NCBI RefSeq assembly: GCF_021533215.1
Contig: NZ_JAJNKA010000004.1
Coordinates: 431,179 to 495,178 of the forward strand
Length of the DNA: 64,000 nucleotides
Source: Portibacter lacus
GTDB lineage: Bacteria > Bacteroidota > Bacteroidia > Chitinophagales > Saprospiraceae
Reading direction: 5' to 3'
In this document: positions 36,101 through 44,231 of the stretch, one piece after another
Position numbering within the stretch: the first letter of the stretch is position 1
How the letters are laid out: the number at the start of each line of letters is the position of its first letter
Program-made: the position numbers and the translations under genes
Notes under the pieces: model-generated
Seen by the model: the letters and a program-made list of their open reading frames with translations, nothing else
What the model was told of the DNA's origin: nothing
Databases searched by the model: none

Positions 36101-37760
36101 TATCTATTACTGCTATCGACTGCTTGAATGTTTTCATGCCATCATCCGCACAGTACCAATTTACAACCGTCCAAGTTCTTAGTAACGTTCTTCCACACGT
36201 TGTACCTGGAAAGACCATATCTTCATATGTCAATGATACATTACAGAATAAATCAGCTTGCGGATATAAATCAATCCCATTAAGTGAAGGGGCACCAGTT
36301 ACAGATGGATCAGGATTCCCATAGGCATCGACTGCATAACCAGAGCCACAATCCACAGAAACAATAAGCTCTGGACCTTCTACTTCTTCTATGTCAAACT
36401 TTTCAATAGATAATACTTGTTCGCATTCCTGTATAATTTCACCACTCTCATCTTTTACACCATAAGTTCTGGTTATTACTTTGTCAATGTTTGGAGATTC
36501 ACAAGCAACATCAGCTAAGACTTGATTAAGTAAAACTGGAGTAAACACACTGCAATTATCAGAAATAGTTGGAAGTGGGAACTCTATAAAATCGCTACAA
36601 CTAATCGTCATGTCACTACAACTAATCATAGGTGGCATCTTATCTTCAACTGTAAATCTAGCTTGACAATAATTATCATAACACTCGTAAGTGGCACGAG
36701 CCGTTAGAATCTGTCCTAAATATTCAGCGGTAATGGTATCAGAAGGTAGTTCATAACCTTGCTCGTCAAATAAAGTCACTTGATAAGAATCAATGTCACA
36801 TAGAGGATCATTCACTAACATCAAGGGTGTTACTTTTGCAGCACAATTCTGATTCAATGAAATATTCTGATCTCCCTTACATGCAAGGCTGCCTGGATCT
36901 GAAGAGTTCAACCTAATCTGCAGATTACAACTATTTTTATTCCCAGAAAAGTCTTCCACTTCGAAGGACAATACTGTAAGTCCTTCTGGAAAAACATCAC
37001 CAGATATAAGATTAAAAGTATCTGTTCTTATCACTTCAAGATTTCCCTCTCCAGCACATACTTCTGAAACAAGAGGTTCTGAAAATTCAACAACAGCTTC
37101 ACATACACATGGATCTAGTTCTATGGTAATATTTTCGCCGCAATCTATTAATGGTCGATCCACATCTACGACAGACACTTCAAAATCACAGGTAATCGAT
37201 TGTCCACATGAATTTTCAGCAAATAATAAATTTGGAATAGGCGAGTCAATCGTATTATTACAAAAGAACTCCGTTATATCAGCTCCCGATATCGTAATAT
37301 CATCATTACAAGTACCTGTAAAACTAAATGCAACATCTAGTGGATCCAGAATGGCTTCGCCGAATTCATCTAAAACAACGACGACATCTTCACAAGTGAA
37401 TTGATCTCCATCTTCTGGTGCTTCGATTTCGTAAGTCACCGTACAAGAGATGCTATTCGAAGTAGACTCATCGCTGAATTCGAAAGTTCTAGTGACCTCT
37501 ATCGGATCACCTAGACACCCAGTTCCAGGCAATACTACTTCAGTGTATGTTATACTTAATGCACCAGTGACTCCATCAATGGAAGCACCTTCATAAGTTA
37601 AGAAACCGAGTGAATCTCCAGCTTGTATTGGCAAGTCACCAAAGCAGGATAATGCTTGTGGTTCTGCATCTGGACAGGTAATGGATAATTGCGCTGTAAC
37701 GTCTACCGTGCAGAACACAGCGAGCATAGCAATGCTAATTTGAAGGCATAATGCTTTCAT
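33129..37760 (-). CDS. Giant secreted T9SS protein with HYR-like repeats and a dockerin
   Basis: 1543 residues. A signal peptide (MKALCLQISIAMLAVFCTVDVTAQ, cleaved after TAQ) is followed by about a dozen Cys-rich HYR/Ig-like repeats (about 25-1130) with recurrent DxTxP and VTDxxGN motifs. A short prealbumin-like domain (about 1150-1200) precedes a dockerin pair with NGVSSADLVLIQRHILG and DVNLSGHISAADLISVRKVLLG (about 1205-1260). The last 75 residues are a type A sorting domain (IPNPWxxFTTF, then SGKEILKR and YFYEV). Export by T9SS to the cell surface follows from known family rules. Function is likely adhesion or complex assembly; no cohesin is seen in the window. Confidence 0.9.
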   Translation of the reverse strand: MKALCLQISIAMLAVFCTVDVTAQLSITCPDAEPQALSCFGDLPIQAGDSLGFLTYEGASIDGVTGALSITYTEVVLPGTGCLGDPIEVTRTFEFSDESTSNSISCTVTYEIEAPEDGDQFTCEDVVVVLDEFGEAILDPLDVAFSFTGTCNDDITISGADITEFFCNNTIDSPIPNLLFAENSCGQSITCDFEVSVVDVDRPLIDCGENITIELDPCVCEAVVEFSEPLVSEVCAGEGNLEVIRTDTFNLISGDVFPEGLTVLSFEVEDFSGNKNSCNLQIRLNSSDPGSLACKGDQNISLNQNCAAKVTPLMLVNDPLCDIDSYQVTLFDEQGYELPSDTITAEYLGQILTARATYECYDNYCQARFTVEDKMPPMISCSDMTISCSDFIEFPLPTISDNCSVFTPVLLNQVLADVACESPNIDKVITRTYGVKDESGEIIQECEQVLSIEKFDIEEVEGPELIVSVDCGSGYAVDAYGNPDPSVTGAPSLNGIDLYPQADLFCNVSLTYEDMVFPGTTCGRTLLRTWTVVNWYCADDGMKTFKQSIAVIDTTPPAIVASEDVTISSAMTSCETEYTIPAPQISDNCQSDLQIDIIYPGGIEFDTTSATVELDLGENIITYRVTDRCGNLAIASYTVTVEDNVEPVAICQSGLSFSLDGQGMAVLTALTFDNGSIDGCTDALLEIARMTDNCGIEGNTEFGSQVILCCEDIGTELMIALRVTDDAGNSNQCMTSIQVIDKTRPSFVSTLPDITVSNDFPYDTSNLDVFGFVEQNVAFPEDINIDADYVEFSGPSVNALVMDNCSVNTITEYKVFDINMCQTGSITRTFVVSDESGVADTITQTITITAQSEFTLDEITFPNDTIIENQCPVDLAALALESHPIYDDSFSSMVSYTNEDDTVAYTSDGCMLIERTWFVSDWCNKPDGLTFATFTDVQRIEVLDNISPEILSACLDSTICSYVSQCGPHPVNLTAIGSDNCTTEDSLKWTFTVNYADETPDSLGVGNQFSGGLPVGVNTITWTLSDGCGNVDDCTSTITIESCLNPQPICLLGQEFFINPIDTSGDEIADLDGVRLTADMINGGSSHPCGKEVFVSFSEDITDTVRVFECSDLGDQPLMLYATDDEGRFDFCNVFVNIQDTSSVMLCGMGKVGGIIFGNDVDFVSQVNVELKGSNLVTETDENGFFAFPEMQSGGAYDLVPSKIDQPRNGVSSADLVLIQRHILGMSLFESPYKRIAADVNLSGHISAADLISVRKVLLGLQEDFSHDKTWTFIPSTHVFLDPKDPWASPIPETAEIYQLAGDLSVDFIGVKLGDVNESVEMNGLISQVRSPKAVNYQIKNDRLEIFAAEEMDFASILATIDLNSPDVQLSEIGNHMDDMVINHHLNEAGILRVILMSPSNEHVEKGDLLFSVKLDAQDAEKAFFSSKLDGVASEIAYENGMSESIEFRYVSDQEQMVLGQNIPNPWVDFTTFEIYMPKAETGVLRILDVSGKEILKRNVNLEKGKTQVMIKDQELPQAGGMYFYEVNTSYGVASKKMMYLKH

Positions 37761-37915
37761 ATTAAAATCTGTTTTTGGAATGAAAATAAATCAGTTTTAA
37801 ATATCTATTTTCTCAGGATAGTTGTAATCTATTGGGATATAGAACTGTAAATATAACAAATATATTTAATATGAAAAATTAATTTTAGGGTATTCAGTCT
37901 TTCGCGCGATATGTT

Positions 37916-37923
37916 TACATTTG
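37916..37923 (+). promoter_or_regulatory. -7 box immediately before the acyltransferase gene
   Basis: TACATTTG is an exact TAnnTTTG match and ends 3 nt before ATG 37927. If active, the transcript would begin at or within the start codon region. It overlaps the alternative TTG start at 37921, making that start unlikely. Confidence 0.45.
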
Positions 37924-37926
37924 AGC

Positions 37927-38664
37927 ATGAAAAAAATTATTGACTATATATTAAGTGGTATATACGTGGTCTATTTTGGAATCATTCTCTTAATTTTCGA
38001 TGTGATACAGAGAATTGTTTTCAATATTTTTGGTCAAAAAGCACATCAAAAAGTGGTTAATGCCTTAAATTTTTTCATCGTTTTCGGATGGTATTTAACT
38101 GGATCTTCTATTCATTTTAAAAAATCTGTTCCACTCCCTAAAGATCGATCTATCATTTTTATTTCGAATCATCAATCCATGTTTGATATTCCAGGAATCA
38201 TCTGGTTTTTAAGAAAATATACTCCGTTATTTGTTTCAAAAATTGAACTATCTAAAGGAATTCCTAGTATTTCCTATAATCTACGGGTTGGTAAAGCTGC
38301 TTTAATTGATCGAAAAGATAGAAAGCAAGCAATGTTAGCGATAGCCAAAATGGGATCTTATATCCATGAAAATCAGTATTCTGCGACGATCTTTCCGGAA
38401 GGAACACGATCTAGAACTGGAAAACTGAAAGACTTTTCTGTAGGTGGTGTTGCTATATTGCTGAAAAAGATTCCAAATGCAGTAATTGTTCCCATTGCCA
38501 TTAATAATCTAGCCAAGTTTAATCCTAAAGGTGTATTTCCATTAACTTCATTCTCCAAACTGGAATGGACTACCCTTGAGCCTATAGAGACGGAAGACAA
38601 GAAACCTGAAGAACTTGTCCAACTTGCAAAAGAACAAATCGAAAAGGCGCTAGACTCCAAATAA
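37927..38664 (+). CDS. 1-acyl-sn-glycerol-3-phosphate acyltransferase (PlsC-like)
   Basis: 245 residues from ATG 37927. One N-terminal membrane helix (about 10-35) anchors it. The catalytic NHQSMFD (the usual H-x4-D, near residues 78-84) and the acceptor FPEGTRSRTG (near 155-164) are intact. It makes phosphatidic acid from lysophosphatidic acid at the inner membrane. It is a single gene followed by a hairpin. Confidence 0.92.
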   Translation: MKKIIDYILSGIYVVYFGIILLIFDVIQRIVFNIFGQKAHQKVVNALNFFIVFGWYLTGSSIHFKKSVPLPKDRSIIFISNHQSMFDIPGIIWFLRKYTPLFVSKIELSKGIPSISYNLRVGKAALIDRKDRKQAMLAIAKMGSYIHENQYSATIFPEGTRSRTGKLKDFSVGGVAILLKKIPNAVIVPIAINNLAKFNPKGVFPLTSFSKLEWTTLEPIETEDKKPEELVQLAKEQIEKALDSK

Positions 38665-38666
38665 AA

Positions 38667-38692
38667 GGGCAACTTTCCTTAGAAAGCTGCCC
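38667..38692 (+). terminator. Hairpin after the acyltransferase gene
   Basis: GGGCAACTTTC and GAAAGCTGCCC pair except for one A-C mismatch around CTTA, 3 bp after the stop codon. There is no T-run, so termination efficiency is uncertain. Confidence 0.5.
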
Positions 38693-38848
38693 CAGGCTTA
38701 AAACAACTATTAATGAAATATGCTTTATAATTTGATAAAGGTTTCCTAATCATTCTACCTAAAAAAAATCATTCTTAGTACAACGCCAAACAAATTTATT
38801 GTACTTTTAAACGATTCACTTAATAGTTACAATGCTATTAAACCCTTA

Positions 38849-38923
38849 CTACTATAAAATATTTCACGGACAATAGAGATACGTTTATAGTAGAAGGAAA
38901 AGTTTTAAATCCTTTAAACTTTT
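38849..38923. promoter_or_regulatory. Two hairpins in the leader of the sigma/anti-sigma operon
   Basis: CTACTATAAA (38849) pairs exactly with TTTATAGTAG (38884), and with one bulge the stem extends by CCTT/AAGG. AAAAGTTT (38898) pairs with AAACTTTT (38916), followed by ATTTATT. They fill much of the 313 bp gap before the sigma gene. A TACATTTA box (38962-38969) ends 8 nt before the sigma ATG. They could be an attenuator or binding sites. Confidence 0.5.
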
Positions 38924-38977
38924 ATTTATTGGCGTAAAAAACGAACAAAATGAATAGATTGTACATTTAATTGAGAT

Positions 38978-39571
38978 ATGAGCTTAGCGATACAAATAGT
39001 AGATTTAATTAAGGCTAAGGATGAAAAGGGATTAGAGTTATTATATGATAATTACTCTAAAGCGCTATATGGGATAGCGTTCAGAGTCCTGAATAATCAT
39101 TCTTACGCTGAGGAAGCACTACAAAATAGTTTTTTGAAAGTGTGGAAAAATATTCAACAATACGATGAGAATAAGGCGACCCTATATACATGGATGTCCC
39201 AGATTGTTCGGTATTCATCATTAGATATCAGGAGATTAAAATCTTTTGAGCGTCAAGAAAAAACCGAAAGTTTAGAACCTCACGTAAATCATGGGAAGGC
39301 AACAAGTACATCAACTGATGCTTTAGATGCGAAAAAAATCCTTAACGGCTTAGAGGAAAAATATAGTATCATTTTAGAATACTTGTATTTAAAAGGTTAT
39401 ACCCAACAGGAACTGTCTGATGAATTAGACATTCCTTTAGGTACAATTAAAACAAGACTTAGAAAAGCTATTACAATTATTAGGACAAATTTAAAAGATG
39501 AGAAGAAGCTCTTTATGGGCATGTTCTTGTTATTAGTTTTAGTAGTATTAGTAAAAATATTTATATTTTGA
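38978..39571 (+). CDS. ECF-type sigma factor paired with an anti-sigma
   Basis: 197 residues. Region 2 is at about 22-90 (NHSYAEEALQNSFLKVWKNI, LYTWMSQIVRYSSLDIRR) and region 4 at about 120-170 (YTQQELSDELDIPLGTIKTR). Unusually, residues about 177-197 form a hydrophobic tail (MGMFLLLVLVVLVKIFIF), so this sigma factor may itself be membrane-tethered. Its stop overlaps the start of the anti-sigma gene. Which genes it controls is unknown. Confidence 0.9.
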   Translation: MSLAIQIVDLIKAKDEKGLELLYDNYSKALYGIAFRVLNNHSYAEEALQNSFLKVWKNIQQYDENKATLYTWMSQIVRYSSLDIRRLKSFERQEKTESLEPHVNHGKATSTSTDALDAKKILNGLEEKYSIILEYLYLKGYTQQELSDELDIPLGTIKTRLRKAITIIRTNLKDEKKLFMGMFLLLVLVVLVKIFIF

Positions 39572-40356
39572 ATATAGAAGAAATTAGAAATTCTGGGCTT
39601 TTAGAATCCTATATCATTGGGACGCTTACAGAAAATGAAAGAGCGGAGGTAGAGAAGTATGTTGAACAGTATCCTGAATTAAAATCAGAATTAAGTCAAA
39701 TAGAACGTGCATTAAGAACTTATGGAGAAATCAAAGGTGTCCAACCTAGAAAAGAACTAAAAGGTGAGATCATTAAATCTATCACTGGCAAGTCTGTTGA
39801 TCCTGATGTCGATCCACCTAAGAAAGGTTTCGGACCATTCTTCTTCCCATCTATTATATTAGCATGCCTCCTTGGAGCAAGTTTATTATGGGGAAGTAAT
39901 CACGCTAATGAAGCTGAAGAGCTAGCAGCCGAAAACAATGATCTTAGAAGCGAGAATACATCTTACCAATTAAGCTGTGATTCCATCGCTGATGCGAATG
40001 CAGAATTAGAAGCTATATTAGCAATCATTAATAATGCTGGAAACAGAATAGTGCCAATGACTGCCACAGGTAATTATGCATCTACAACATTATATCTTCA
40101 CACGAATGAAGCATTAAGAAAGAATTATCTACAAGCGCTAGTGCTTCCTGATATATCCAGAGAACAAGCATTCCAATTATGGTCACTCAAGCCAAACCAA
40201 GATCCAATTCCACTTTCTGTATTTTCAGACAGCGAAAATCAAATTTTCGAAGTTGATTTTGAGGATGGGACGGCAACTTATGCGATTACAATTGAACCCG
40301 CTGGAGGAAGTCAAGTTCCTAATCTAGAATTACTAATTGGAACCATGGGCGTCTAA
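39568..40356 (+). CDS. Anti-sigma factor, RskA-like
   Basis: 262 residues from a TTG start overlapping the sigma stop (TTGA). The N-terminal anti-sigma domain (about 5-75, LLESYIIGTLTENERAEVEKY) is followed by one membrane helix (about 92-108), a coiled coil (about 113-150) and an RskA-type outer domain (about 160-262, with LPDISREQAFQLWSLKP). It should hold the sigma factor at the inner membrane until an envelope signal triggers proteolysis, as known for RskA. Confidence 0.88.
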   Translation: MNIEEIRNSGLLESYIIGTLTENERAEVEKYVEQYPELKSELSQIERALRTYGEIKGVQPRKELKGEIIKSITGKSVDPDVDPPKKGFGPFFFPSIILACLLGASLLWGSNHANEAEELAAENNDLRSENTSYQLSCDSIADANAELEAILAIINNAGNRIVPMTATGNYASTTLYLHTNEALRKNYLQALVLPDISREQAFQLWSLKPNQDPIPLSVFSDSENQIFEVDFEDGTATYAITIEPAGGSQVPNLELLIGTMGV

Positions 40357-40362
40357 AACTAA

Positions 40363-40413
40363 TGAATGACCATGAAATCACACGATATCTATCTAGGATT
40401 ACATGGTCATTCA
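40363..40413 (+). terminator. Terminator after the anti-sigma gene
   Basis: TGAATGACCATG and CATGGTCATTCA are exact 12 bp inverse complements; AATC/GATT extends the stem past an A-A mismatch. ACTTTTTC follows. It lies 6 bp after the stop codon. Confidence 0.75.
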
Positions 40414-40836
40414 CAACTTTTTCACTTTCAAAGCTTTTTCAGATTCACATCACAAGCTTTATATTTCTAAATCACCTAGTTGCTTTGGAAACTATCAGAA
40501 TGCTATCACTACCAATTTAGTATTGCCAATACTATAGCACATTGATTTTCCACACTTTCAATTTCAGATTTTTTAAAATTCTTGGGGTTAAAATTATAGT
40601 TAAATTTTCATTAATAAGTGATCTTACCATTTGGTCATATTTAACAATAAATAGCGACCTAATGTAGTTCATAATGCCAGCACAGGCGCATCTTCCAACT
40701 CATCACATTTCCTTAACAATTGTTAATTATACCATAAAGCATAGCCAACACTGTAACTTTCGTAATATAATTTGGTCATTAGAGTAGAATACAAGAGGAA
40801 TAACCGCTAGTTATTACTCAACTTAAATTAATTATT
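40414..40836. other. Gene-free AT-rich leader before the basic secreted protein
   Basis: About 420 bp without a credible gene. TTTGGTCAT occurs twice (near 40627 and 40771), and AATAAC/GTTATT (40799-40815) could form a short hairpin in the leader. No riboswitch or RNA family is recognised. Confidence 0.4.
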
Positions 40837-42123
40837 ATGAAAAAGATTTTATTTATATGCTTATTGTCGGGAATATTTTTGACAGCAAGTAACGCACAAT
40901 ACGGAGAAGAAAGAACCGGTTACGAGGGTGATTATTTCAGCTTAGAAGGAGCCATTGAATTATTCAAAGAATCTCGATCAATTAGCAACTTTGAAAGAAA
41001 ACTAAACGATGAGGATTCATGGGTGAATAACCTGGATCTGAATTATGATGGAGATATTGATTACATCCGGGTCGAACATCGGAGTCAGGGTGATTTCCAT
41101 GTCATCGTTCTGCAAGCCATTCTAGGAAGAAGAGATGTACAGGATGTCGCTGTAATCGAGATAGAAAGAACAGGGAGAAGAACTGCAATACTTCAGATCA
41201 TAGGTGATGAAGACCTTTATGGAGAAGAAGTTATCGCAGAACCTTATAATAGCGCTGGATATTCTTCGTCTGGAGACTACAATTTCGAAAGAGGTTATGT
41301 AAATGTATATCATTGGAGAGCTGTTCAGAATTTATTTGACCGTTCATATGTCACTTATGTATCCCCTTATAGATGGAATTACTATCCTACCTATTGGAAT
41401 CCATGGCACCAACATGGATGGAGTGTTTACCATCCTAGAAGAGTAAGGTATTACAACCATTGTCATATTGTGTATGTCCACAGGGTTATTCGTGTTCACA
41501 ACTTCTATAGACCATTTAGATCACACAGTCACCATGTGACACAACGTACGATCAAGCATAGAAGAAAATATGGGACATCTGTTGTTCATCGGTCACATGG
41601 TAAGAAAAACCAAACCTACAGAACATCACAAAGAAGTCAGAAACACAATAACGTCGGGACTAGGAATTCTACAAGGAACAGTCAGGTAACTTATCAAGAT
41701 AGAAATAAGACTACTTCACCAAGGACGAACAGGAGTGAACGGTCTACCGTACAAAGGGATAAAAGCCGAACAAGTAAAGTTTCAAAACCTTATTCAAGTA
41801 CGAAGAGGACTACAACCTCTCCTCCAACAAGAACAAGGCAAGTGCAGAAAAGCCAGTCGACGAGATCTAATCAGAATAAGGTAGTGAAGACTCAAAACCG
41901 CAGTCAAAGTCGAACTTCCCAGTCTCAACTAAAGACTAGAACTCAGACGAGAACAGCGCCGCGCAATAAGCAGCAAAGCGTTTCACAAAGTAGAAAACAA
42001 AGTGCAAGCACGAGAGCGCCTTCAAGAAAAAGCGCTACCACTAACAAAAGTAGATCTGTTCAAAAAAATACTCCGAAACGATCGACTTCTACCAGTAAAA
42101 ATGGTAGAAAAGGTCGAGGATAA
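40837..42123 (+). CDS. Secreted protein with very basic low-complexity tail
   Basis: 428 residues with a signal peptide (MKKILFICLLSGIFLTASNA). Residues about 20-130 are folded-looking and acidic with YDGDIDYIRVE; residues 165-230 are rich in His, Tyr and Trp (HWRAVQNLFDRSYVTYVSPY, then NPWHQHGW); and residues 230-428 are an Arg/Lys/Ser/Thr/Gln tail repeating RTSQ, KSR and TRT words. No known domain is assigned. The tail could bind nucleic acid or polyanions outside the cell; this is inferred from charge alone. Confidence 0.75.
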   Translation: MKKILFICLLSGIFLTASNAQYGEERTGYEGDYFSLEGAIELFKESRSISNFERKLNDEDSWVNNLDLNYDGDIDYIRVEHRSQGDFHVIVLQAILGRRDVQDVAVIEIERTGRRTAILQIIGDEDLYGEEVIAEPYNSAGYSSSGDYNFERGYVNVYHWRAVQNLFDRSYVTYVSPYRWNYYPTYWNPWHQHGWSVYHPRRVRYYNHCHIVYVHRVIRVHNFYRPFRSHSHHVTQRTIKHRRKYGTSVVHRSHGKKNQTYRTSQRSQKHNNVGTRNSTRNSQVTYQDRNKTTSPRTNRSERSTVQRDKSRTSKVSKPYSSTKRTTTSPPTRTRQVQKSQSTRSNQNKVVKTQNRSQSRTSQSQLKTRTQTRTAPRNKQQSVSQSRKQSASTRAPSRKSATTNKSRSVQKNTPKRSTSTSKNGRKGRG

Positions 42124-42149
42124 ACATAGCGGTTATTTAAAAATGATAG

Positions 42150-42181
42150 TGCCCCTTTCAGAACTGAGTTTTGAAGGGGCA
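42150..42181 (+). terminator. Terminator after the basic secreted protein
   Basis: TGCCCCTTTCA and TTGAAGGGGCA pair with one mismatch around GAACTGAGTT, followed by TTGTTCTT. It lies 27 bp after the stop. Confidence 0.75.
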
Positions 42182-42243
42182 TTGTTCTTGCTAAATTTCA
42201 GACTACTTCAAATGACGAGCTTAGAAATTGGAACTAAAAAAAT

Positions 42244-42281
42244 AGCCCGATCAAAAAAGTCTATTCTTTTTCGATCGGGCT
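42244..42281. terminator. Bidirectional terminator between convergent genes
   Basis: AGCCCGATCAAAAAAG pairs with CTTTTTCGATCGGGCT with one G-T pair; the stem is flanked by A-rich and T-rich runs on both sides. It serves the rightward gene and the leftward acs operon. Confidence 0.8.
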
Positions 42282-42327
42282 TAATATTTTTAAATGTTAA
42301 TTCTCTGTCCTTATAACAAATGGTTGA

Positions 42328-44220
42328 TTACAATCTTCCTGCTATTACCTCATCTACAACTTCTGGATTCAATAATGTACTTACATCTCCCATATTCGAT
42401 AATTCATTGGATGCAATCTTTCTTAGAATTCGACGCATAATTTTACCTGATCTTGTTTTAGGAAGTCCAGGTACAACTTGAATTTTATCAGGCTTAGCGA
42501 TCGGACCAATTTCTCTCGTTACAACAGCTCTTATCTCATTGATAATATCATCGCTAGGAACACCATTAATAATGACATAGGCATATATTCCTTGCCCTTT
42601 AATATCGTGTGGATAACCTACTACAGCAGATTCGATCACATTTTCATGCTCATTAATTGCATTTTCTACCTCTGCAGTTCCCATTCGGTGTCCAGAAACA
42701 TTAAGTACATCATCGACTCTTCCGATAACTCTAATTCTGCCATCCTCATCTCTTCTTGCTCCGTCACCTGTAAAATAATAACCTGGGAAGGCACTGAAGT
42801 AGGTCAATTTGCATCTTGCATGATCACCATATGTAGTCCTAAGAATAGAAGGCCATGGGAAGTTCACACACAATAATCCTTCTACATTATTTCCTTCCAG
42901 AATATTTCCATCGCTGTCTAGCAATATCGGTTGAATCCCTGGCAGAGGGTAAGAAGCAAAAGTTGGTTTTGCATCAGTGATTCCAGGTAACGGAGTAATC
43001 ATAATTCCTCCTGTTTCCGTCTGCCACCATGTATCAATAATCGGTGAATTTTTCTTACCTATATGTTCATCATACCAATGCCATGCTTCTTCGTTAATTG
43101 GTTCTCCTACAGATCCTAACAATTTAAGAGAGGAAAGATCATAATTATCAGGCCAATTATTTCCACACGCCATTAATGCTCGTATCGCGGTAGGCGCAGT
43201 ATAAAACTGGTTTACCTTATGCTTTTCACAAATATGCCAAAATCTTCCAGCATCAGGATAAGTTGGAACTCCTTCGAACATTAAACTGGTCGCACCGGCA
43301 AGTAAAGGTCCATAAACGATATAGGAGTGTCCAGTTATCCAGCCAATATCTGCCGTACACCAGTAAACATCTCCATCTTTATATTGAAATACATTTCTAA
43401 ATGAAGAACATGTATAAACCATATATCCACCACAAGTATGAACGACTCCTTTTGGTTTTCCAGTAGATCCTGAAGTGTATAAAATGAATAACATATCTTC
43501 CGCGTCCATTTCCTCTGGTTCACACTCTTTCGACTGCTTATCCACGATTTCATGCCACCACACATCTGTATCATCACTCCAGTTCACTTCGTTGTTTCCA
43601 TTCTTTTGCACCAGAACATGTTCTACGGAATTACAGCTTTTATCCATTGCTTCATCTACCACATCTTTCACTGCAATATGCTTCGCGCCTCTATTGTTGT
43701 AATCAGAACAAATTATCATTTTTGCTTGCGCATCGTCTACCCTATCAGCCAATGCTTGGGCTGAAAAACCTGCAAAAACTACGGAGTGAATCGCGCCTAT
43801 TCTAGCACAAGCTAGTACTCCGATTGCTAATTCTGGAACCATTGGCATATAAAATACCACTCTATCTCCTTTACCGATTCCTAATTCTTTAAGTGCGTTA
43901 GCGCATTGACATACCTTACCTAGTAATTCACTATAGCTTATATGTTTCGATGGTTCAGAAGGATCATTGGCCTCCCATAATAATGCGGTTTGATCTCCTC
44001 TATCTTTAATGTGACGATCTAAGCAATTAACTGTTATATTCAATTTTGCTCCTTTAAACCACTCTATCTTAGGTTCGTCAAAATTCCATTCTAGCACCTT
44101 GTCCCACTTCTTCATCCATGTAAATGATTCCGCTTCACTTTCCCAAAATGCTTCAGGATTTTTAATACTATGCTCGTACGTTTTTTTATAATCTGCTAAG
44201 TCTTTAATCTGATGAGTCAT
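42328..44220 (-). CDS. acs: Acetyl-CoA synthetase (AMP-forming)
   Basis: 630 residues. P-loop-like YTSGSTGKPKGVVHT (near 251-265), WWQTETGG (near 399-406), GRVDDVLNVSGHRMGTAEVE (near 500-519) and the catalytic, acetylatable Lys in PKTRSGKIMRR (near 588-598) are intact. It makes acetyl-CoA from acetate, ATP and CoA in the cytoplasm. It is 11 bp downstream of the symporter, forming an acetate scavenging operon with it. Confidence 0.97.
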   Translation of the reverse strand: MTHQIKDLADYKKTYEHSIKNPEAFWESEAESFTWMKKWDKVLEWNFDEPKIEWFKGAKLNITVNCLDRHIKDRGDQTALLWEANDPSEPSKHISYSELLGKVCQCANALKELGIGKGDRVVFYMPMVPELAIGVLACARIGAIHSVVFAGFSAQALADRVDDAQAKMIICSDYNNRGAKHIAVKDVVDEAMDKSCNSVEHVLVQKNGNNEVNWSDDTDVWWHEIVDKQSKECEPEEMDAEDMLFILYTSGSTGKPKGVVHTCGGYMVYTCSSFRNVFQYKDGDVYWCTADIGWITGHSYIVYGPLLAGATSLMFEGVPTYPDAGRFWHICEKHKVNQFYTAPTAIRALMACGNNWPDNYDLSSLKLLGSVGEPINEEAWHWYDEHIGKKNSPIIDTWWQTETGGIMITPLPGITDAKPTFASYPLPGIQPILLDSDGNILEGNNVEGLLCVNFPWPSILRTTYGDHARCKLTYFSAFPGYYFTGDGARRDEDGRIRVIGRVDDVLNVSGHRMGTAEVENAINEHENVIESAVVGYPHDIKGQGIYAYVIINGVPSDDIINEIRAVVTREIGPIAKPDKIQVVPGLPKTRSGKIMRRILRKIASNELSNMGDVSTLLNPEVVDEVIAGRL

Positions 44221-44231
44221 ATAATTTTATT

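Noticed and set aside
37921..37926. TTG 37921 as the acyltransferase start
   Set aside because: It overlaps a perfect TACATTTG -7 box, while ATG 37927 follows directly.
42002..42316. A 104-codon ORF overlapping the end of the basic secreted protein
   Set aside because: It runs through two transcription terminators and the end of the basic gene in another frame, so it is a shadow of that gene.
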